DNA of 64,000 nucleotides from an uncultured Alphaproteobacteria bacterium. Lineage in GTDB: Bacteria > Pseudomonadota > Alphaproteobacteria > Thalassobaculales > Thalassobaculaceae. Below, in pieces: positions 59,234-64,000 of this stretch (the stretch's first letter is position 1; each line of letters begins with the position of its first letter). The stretch covers positions 17,991 to 81,990 of the forward strand of contig CALMRI010000019.1 in the NCBI GenBank assembly GCA_937776645.1. The letters are read 5' to 3'. The notes beneath the pieces were generated by a model. It was not told the origin of the DNA, searched no databases, and saw only the letters and a list, made by a program, of their open reading frames with translations. The translations under genes were made by a program, and so were the position numbers.

Positions 59234-60615
59234 GCGATCATCATGTCTTTCACCCGACCCTGCTGCGTGAATACGATATACGCGGCGTCGTCGGCGACAC
59301 ATTATTCGAGGCTGACGCCCGCGCCATCGGGCGAACCTTTGGAACCCGGATAATCGAGAACGGCGGCACCAGCGTGGCGACCGGGCGCGATGGTCGGCAC
59401 AGCTCCCCGGCCATGGAACAAGCCTTGGCCGAGGGTCTCGCCTCGACCGGCCTTACCGTGCACCGGATCGGCGGCTGCGCGACACCCGAGCTGTATTTCG
59501 CGGTTCATCACCTTAGTACCGGCGGCGGCGTCATGGTGACCGGCTCGCACAATCCGCCGGACTATAACGGCTTCAAGATGATGCTCGGCACCGGCCCGTT
59601 CTTTGGCGTCGATATTCAAGGCTTAGGCGCGCTTGCGGCCACGGGCAATTGCGCCGCCGGGTCGGGGACCATGGTCGACGACGATATCGCCGCTGCCTAT
59701 GTCTCGCGCCTGATACAAGGGAACCGGATCAAACGGTCGCTCTCAGTAGTCTGGGATTGCGGCAATGGCGCGGCCGGCCCCTCGGTGGAAGCTCTGTGTC
59801 GAATTCTACCAGGGACCCATCGGATCCTGTTTGCAGAAGTAGACGGCGATTTTCCCAACCACCATCCGGATCCTACGGTACCGGAAAATTTGGAAACCCT
59901 GATCGAGACTGTCACGGAAACCGGCGCAGACCTCGGTATCGCCTTCGACGGGGACGGCGACCGGATCGGCGTAGTCGACGACAAGGGCCGGATCCTGTGG
60001 GGAGATCAGTTCGTCGCGGTGCTGGCCGAAGATGTCCTCGCCGAACAGCCCGGGGCAACGGTGATCGCCGACGTTAAAGCCAGCCAGGTCCTGTTCGACC
60101 GAATTGCCGAACTCGGCGGCACGCCGCTGATGTGGCGCACGGGACATTCGCTGATCAAAACCAAGATGGCCGAGACCGGCGCACCACTGGCCGGCGAAAT
60201 GAGCGGCCATATTTTCTTCAAGGACCGCTATTACGGTTTCGACGATGCTCTCTATGCGGCCGTCAGACTGATTGAGTTGCTAAGCGCGCGTGACGAGTCG
60301 CTCTCCACCGTGCGTGACCGGCTGCCGCAGGTGATGAACACGCCAGAATTGCGGTTTTCCTGCTCGGAGGAGCGCAAATTTCCCGCGATCGACGAGGTGA
60401 AGGCGCTGCTTGGGGCCCGCACGGGACTGGAGGTCTCCCAGGTCGATGGTGTGCGGGTTCAAACCACCGACGGCTGGTGGTTACTGCGAGCGTCGAACAC
60501 CCAAGACGCCTTGGTCGCCCGCTGCGAGTCAGCGACAGAGGCTGGTTTAGCGCGGCTCAAAACTGAATTGGCGACGATTTTGCATGAGATCGGGTTGGAA
60601 CCGCCGGCATTCTGA
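59230..60615 (+). CDS. Phosphomannomutase/phosphoglucomutase
   Basis: The 461-residue alpha-D-phosphohexomutase has LLREYDIRGVVGD, the active-site Ser loop VMVTGSHNPPDYNGFK (about 111-126), the metal loop AFDGDGDRIG, the sugar-binding GEMSGHIFF and the phosphate-binding TTDGWWLLRASNTQ near the C-terminus. It interconverts hexose 1- and 6-phosphates (mannose and/or glucose). The ATG overlaps the ugd stop by 4 nt (ATGA). With galU and ugd it forms a glucose-1-phosphate to UDP-glucuronate route. Confidence 0.93.
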   Translation: MSDHHVFHPTLLREYDIRGVVGDTLFEADARAIGRTFGTRIIENGGTSVATGRDGRHSSPAMEQALAEGLASTGLTVHRIGGCATPELYFAVHHLSTGGGVMVTGSHNPPDYNGFKMMLGTGPFFGVDIQGLGALAATGNCAAGSGTMVDDDIAAAYVSRLIQGNRIKRSLSVVWDCGNGAAGPSVEALCRILPGTHRILFAEVDGDFPNHHPDPTVPENLETLIETVTETGADLGIAFDGDGDRIGVVDDKGRILWGDQFVAVLAEDVLAEQPGATVIADVKASQVLFDRIAELGGTPLMWRTGHSLIKTKMAETGAPLAGEMSGHIFFKDRYYGFDDALYAAVRLIELLSARDESLSTVRDRLPQVMNTPELRFSCSEERKFPAIDEVKALLGARTGLEVSQVDGVRVQTTDGWWLLRASNTQDALVARCESATEAGLARLKTELATILHEIGLEPPAF

Positions 60616-60621
60616 AACAAT

Positions 60622-62001
60622 CTACTTCCGGGCCGAAATCTCGGCGACTTCGACATCCGACGGCACCGGCACACAGGGCAAATGCTTGATCAGCAGAATC
60701 GCGCAAGCGCTCCGCGCCTCGACCTCCCTCAATCCCATGATCCGCGCCCGATAGATCACCCCATGACGTCGTCGGACCCGCTCCACCCGCTCTCGTCCAT
60801 GTTCGATGGCCGGACCAAGATGAATTCGCGCGGTCAAAATCACCGCCTCGGCTGGACGATTATTAGAGTAAGCACCAACCTGAATTCCCCAATTTCTTAC
60901 CACCGCCTGCGCCATGGACTTATCGTTGCGATTACCGGCGAACATCGGAGGTAGTCCATCAGATCCAGCCGTTGCAGACGCCTGTTCAATACCTGCCGCC
61001 ACGGATTCGACAGCCGATTCCCTCAGCGCAGTGTCGGTAGCGGCGGTCAACTGGATAGAGTCCGTGGCTTGCCCGTTCGGCCGGGGCCAGGGTAAGGGCG
61101 GCCGTTGCAGTTTGGCAAATCGGGTGAGCTTGGAAAATCCACGATCAAGCAACCGGATCATATGGCGGTCCCGCCGAGCGCCGGTCTTGCCGCCGAACAC
61201 AACCCCAATCAGATGCTTACCATCGCGGCGCACCGACACGACCAAGTTGTACCCTGACGCGTTGGTATAGCCGGTTTTAATCCCCTCGGTGCCGGCGTAG
61301 CGCCCGAGAAGCTTATTGTGATTTCTGTACACCCGGCCCTTGTAACGAAACTTCTTAGTGCGGAAATAGGGATAATATTTCGGAAAATCTTCTCGAATAG
61401 CCGTCGCCAATCGGACCATGTCACGGGCGGTGCTAAGCTGCCTTTTGTCAGGTAACCCCGACGCGTTGCGGAACGTGGTGCGCGACATCCCCAACTTGCG
61501 AGCCTGTTTGGTCATACTTGCGGCGAATCGCGATTCGCTACCCGCCAGGTTCTCTCCCACCACGGTGGCCACGTCGTTCGCCGAACGGGTAACCAAGGCC
61601 AGGATGGCGTCGCGCACGGTAATCGTTTGGCCAACCTTCAGGCCGAGCCGGGTCTGCGGTTGCCGGGAGGCGCGCCGCGAAACCTTCAACCGGGTATTCA
61701 GCGCCCATTTACCGCGCTTTAAGGCGTCGAAAGCCATATACAGCGTCATGATCTTGGTCAGCGAAGCTGGGTAATTTGGCGTGTCGGCGGAGCGGGAATA
61801 CAGCTCCATCCCGCTCTCGCCATCAACGACCAATGACGCGTAACGCGCCCAGGCGGGTGTACTTTGGCCGAGCAGAGTGGCGAGCATGGTTACGACGAGC
61901 ATGGCTGCCATCGCCAATCCGACGAAACGGCGCGAGCCCAAACCCGATCTTCCGGTTTCTCGACCGCCTAGCGACCACGCCTTACCTCCCAGGGACTCCA
62001 A
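60622..62001 (-). CDS. D-alanyl-D-alanine carboxypeptidase with C-terminal SPOR domain
   Basis: The 459-residue protein has a signal peptide (RFVGLAMAAMLVVTMLATLLG, then TPAWA|R) and the penicillin-binding motifs SLTK (80-83), SAN (140-142) and KTG (242-244), in the S11 DacA family. It trims pentapeptides of peptidoglycan. A Pro/Ala-rich linker leads to a C-terminal SPOR-like domain (GIQVGAYSNNRPAE onward), which binds glycan at division sites. The first codon is a TTG with AAGGAG 4 nt before it, slightly close; M31 is an alternative but would cut the signal peptide. It converges with pgm. Confidence 0.88.
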   Translation of the reverse strand: MESLGGKAWSLGGRETGRSGLGSRRFVGLAMAAMLVVTMLATLLGQSTPAWARYASLVVDGESGMELYSRSADTPNYPASLTKIMTLYMAFDALKRGKWALNTRLKVSRRASRQPQTRLGLKVGQTITVRDAILALVTRSANDVATVVGENLAGSESRFAASMTKQARKLGMSRTTFRNASGLPDKRQLSTARDMVRLATAIREDFPKYYPYFRTKKFRYKGRVYRNHNKLLGRYAGTEGIKTGYTNASGYNLVVSVRRDGKHLIGVVFGGKTGARRDRHMIRLLDRGFSKLTRFAKLQRPPLPWPRPNGQATDSIQLTAATDTALRESAVESVAAGIEQASATAGSDGLPPMFAGNRNDKSMAQAVVRNWGIQVGAYSNNRPAEAVILTARIHLGPAIEHGRERVERVRRRHGVIYRARIMGLREVEARSACAILLIKHLPCVPVPSDVEVAEISARK

Positions 62002-62223
62002 TTTCTCCTTCGGATACAGGTCGGATGTTAACTTCCGCCTGAGATTCTATCTATAACATGCTGTAAATAATAAGAGTTAATAAAGAAATCTTTGATCTTT
62101 GCCGCTGACCTAACTGCGATAATATTTTTTGTGCGCTGCGCCATTTACTCCTTGGCCTTTCCATGCCCCGCCCTATTAAAACACTATGCTGCGCCGCAAT
62201 ATTAAATTAACAACAAGCTGAAT

Positions 62224-62697
62224 TTCAGCCCCGACGCCGCCGCGCTGGCTATTGGGCAGGAAGCCGTTGAAAAGTCATGCAAGCCGGCCAGGACGACTTG
62301 GATATGATCGACATCACGAAGACTATCGAAGTCACCCGGCGAGAGGTTGTAACGGCCAGCACGACGCTGTTCGGCGGCAACGACCAGCTCGCTGCCTTCA
62401 ACATAGCGGCCGTCGATGACCAAGGACGCCAAAATCTTCGGCAAGGAAATTGCGGATTACACCCGCGAAATCGTTCGAAATCTCAATTGCGAACAACAAA
62501 AGCATAATGGCAGGCAAAACCGTCAACGAGGCATTGGATCTGCAAAGCGGGTTCACTCGGGCCAGCTTCGACTCCGTCGTTGCCCAAGGCGCAAAACTGA
62601 CAGAGATGACCTTGAAGACCGCGAATGAAAGCCTCGCACCGCTTCAGGATCAGGTGAAGCAGGCGTTTTCGGCGGCGTTCTCGACCCCGTTACCTGA
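62224..62697 (+). pseudogene. Broken phasin-family gene
   Basis: Four short stretches in different frames line up as one phasin: FSPDAAALAIGQEAVEKSCK, then DLDMIDITKTIEVTRREVV and TASTTLFGGNDQLAAFN, then DAKIFGKEIADYTREIVRN, then IANNKSIMAGKTVNEALDL and QSGFTRASFDSVVAQGAK. Joining them needs about three single-base changes, near 62283, 62415 and 62481. No start in frame with the first stretch exists, because a TAA lies at 62203. The last stretch runs past the expected TGA (62695) through the terminator. Phasins coat polyhydroxyalkanoate granules. Several lesions suggest a true pseudogene or low-quality sequence. Confidence 0.65.
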
Positions 62698-62716
62698 TCA
62701 CCTGTCACTGCGATTG

Positions 62717-62749
62717 AAGGCCCGGCCGATAATTCGGCCGGGCCTTTTT
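62717..62749 (+). terminator. Strong intrinsic terminator after the phasin gene
   Basis: A 10-bp perfect stem (GGCCCGGCCG at 62719-62728 and its complement at 62735-62744) with a 6-nt loop is followed by TTTTT. An AA before the stem can pair with the start of the T-run. It separates the phasin remnant from clpS. Confidence 0.9.
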
Positions 62750-62904
62750 GCATTTGCGCGCTCCAATCCGGTCTGGCACCCTTCGGGCTAGGCTCTTTGG
62801 GCGTCATCTCTTGCTTGGGTCTTTAATTTCCGACAGGAAATCATCATATGATCACCATCGAAAGATTGGGAAAAGGATTGGGTTTGATTTCGGATAGAAC
62901 GATC

Positions 62905-63234
62905 ATGAGCGATGACGATCACAATGGTGTCGGCAACCGGGGCAATACCGGCGTTGTCATCAAACCCAAGCTCAAGACCAAAAAGCCGGCGATGTACAAG
63001 GTCATTATGTTGAATGACGACTACACGCCGATGGAATTCGTGATCCACGTCCTCGAACGATTTTTCTCGAAGAATCGTGAGGAAGCGACGAAGATCATGC
63101 TGCATGTCCACCAGCGCGGGGTGGGCGTGTGCGGAACCTTTACCTACGAGGTGGCCGAGACCAAGGTCGCCCAGGTGATGGATTCTGCCCGCCAACACCA
63201 ACACCCGCTGCAATGTACCGTCGAAAAGGCATAG
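62905..63234 (+). CDS. clpS: ATP-dependent Clp protease adaptor
   Basis: The 109-residue product carries the core of Clp[21 protein letters not shown], with the N-degron contacts Asn-Asp-Asp, then [19 protein letters not shown] and [13 protein letters not shown]. It binds N-end-rule substrates and hands them to ClpA. I favour the Met at 62905 ([10 protein letters not shown]) because known homologues begin so. An in-frame ATG at 62848 has a better ribosome site (AGGAA) and would add 19 residues. clpA starts 4 nt after the stop. Confidence 0.94.
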   Translation: MSDDDHNGVGNRGNTGVVIKPKLKTKKPAMYKVIMLNDDYTPMEFVIHVLERFFSKNREEATKIMLHVHQRGVGVCGTFTYEVAETKVAQVMDSARQHQHPLQCTVEKA

Positions 63235-63238
63235 GCCG

Positions 63239-64000
63239 ATGCTGTCAAAAAATCTTGAGGAAGGCCTGCACCGAGCGTTGGATCATGCCAACGAGCGGCG
63301 GCACGAATATGCGACGCTGGAGCATCTGCTGTTTTCCATGACGGAAGACCAGGACGCGATCGCGGTTTTGCGGGCCTGCGGCGTCGAGGTCGAACGCCTG
63401 CGCGACGAACTGCGCGCCTATATTGATACCGAGCTGGCTAATTTAGTCAGCGAGCAGCACGAAGAGGCCAAGCCGACGGCCGGCTTCCAACGGGTGGTGC
63501 AACGCGCGGTCATCCATGTGCAGTCCTCGGGACGGGCCGAGGTGACCGGGGCCAATGTCCTGGTCGCCTTGTTTTCGGAACGCGAGAGCCACGCTGTCTA
63601 TTTCCTGCAGGAGCAGGAAATGTCGCGCTTTGATGCGGTCAATTACATTTCCCATGGCATTGCCAAGGTTCACGGCCAGTCGGAAGAGCGCCGCGTCGAC
63701 GGCACTGATGAAGAGGCAAAGACCGAGACCGTCAACAAGAGCGGTCATGAGGCTCTCGACGCCTATTGCGTCGATCTCAACAAGAAAGCCGCCGCCGGCA
63801 AGATCGACCCGTTGATCGGTCGCGATTTTGAGGTTGATCGGACCATTCAGATCCTCTGCCGCCGCACCAAGAACAATCCGCTGTATGTCGGCGACCCCGG
63901 CGTCGGTAAGACCGCGATCGCCGAAGGGCTGGGCAAACGGATCGTCGATGGCCAGGTACCCGAAGTGCTGTTGAAGTCGGTCATCTACTCCTTGGATATG
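63239..64000 (+). CDS. clpA: ATP-dependent Clp protease ATP-binding subunit, C-terminus cut by window edge
   Basis: The first 254 residues are present. [24 protein letters not shown] starts the ClpA N-domain (two Clp-N repeats to about 145), which receives ClpS. The first AAA+ module then starts at [19 protein letters not shown], and the Walker A loop is [13 protein letters not shown] (about residues 219-231). The gene is directly downstream of clpS. The second AAA+ domain and the ClpP-binding loop lie outside the window. Confidence 0.95.
   Translation, partial: MLSKNLEEGLHRALDHANERRHEYATLEHLLFSMTEDQDAIAVLRACGVEVERLRDELRAYIDTELANLVSEQHEEAKPTAGFQRVVQRAVIHVQSSGRAEVTGANVLVALFSERESHAVYFLQEQEMSRFDAVNYISHGIAKVHGQSEERRVDGTDEEAKTETVNKSGHEALDAYCVDLNKKAAAGKIDPLIGRDFEVDRTIQILCRRTKNNPLYVGDPGVGKTAIAEGLGKRIVDGQVPEVLLKSVIYSLDM

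Overview
This 64 kb window is high-GC chromosomal DNA, almost certainly from an alphaproteobacterium and plausibly a Rhodospirillales-like heterotroph. The evidence is a MipZ-type ATPase, a clpS-clpA pair, a cysteine-poor L36, a phasin relic, split glutamate synthase genes of the NADPH type, and many catabolic paralogues (hydantoinase/oxoprolinase, TauD, SDRs, acetolactate-synthase-like TPP enzymes). I see no tRNA, rRNA, CRISPR array, insertion sequence or prophage gene. The placement is inference from gene content; no composition was computed.

Layout. 1-3.5 kb: a catabolic group (partial thiolase, TPP enzyme, aldo/keto reductase) with short tandem repeats. 3.7-9.9 kb: gltB-gltD, ammonia assimilation. 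9.9-17.8 kb: two tandem hydantoinase/oxoprolinase A+B pairs in one minus-strand operon. 18.1-20.2 kb: a two-gene minus-strand operon in which a KamB/NpmA-like 16S rRNA A1408 methyltransferase overlaps by 4 nt a fusion of an archaeal-type DUF371 domain with an RsmI-type methyltransferase. A 42-bp perfect palindrome lies in frame inside the fusion gene. 20.8-25.3 kb: amine oxidase-like flavoprotein, SDRs, epimerase and a dead biotin carboxylase fragment. 25.4-27.4 kb: leuC-leuD. 27.6-31.6 kb: alcohol dehydrogenase, an unrecognised NAD(P)-binding protein and a second TPP enzyme. 31.7-33.4 kb: ygiB-ygiC. 33.6-36.9 kb: split transketolase, CMD-family protein and TauD dioxygenase. 36.9-41.0 kb: dihydroorotase-like / AMP-ligase / PRISE-type reductase operon. 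41.0-44.0 kb: DUF898 membrane protein, M48 protease, TPR protein. 44.0-48.1 kb: glcDEF glycolate oxidase. 48.3-48.6 kb: rpmJ with its own promoter and terminator. 48.9-54.8 kb: EamA transporter, amidohydrolase, VTT/DedA-type membrane protein, molybdopterin oxidoreductase and MipZ. 54.8-64 kb: broken GNAT gene, VWA protein, frameshifted J-domain membrane protein, frameshifted galU, ugd, pgm, a penicillin-binding carboxypeptidase, a broken phasin, then clpS and the start of clpA.

The strongest candidate for something undescribed is the 18.1-20.2 kb operon. Its two families are known to act on 16S helix 44 (A1408 and C1402), so it looks like a dedicated decoding-centre modification module, here coupled translationally and carrying an archaeal-type accessory domain. 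A second point is a run of frameshifts between 54.8 and 62.8 kb, including one in galU. It may be sequencing or assembly error rather than biology and should be resolved before those genes are interpreted.
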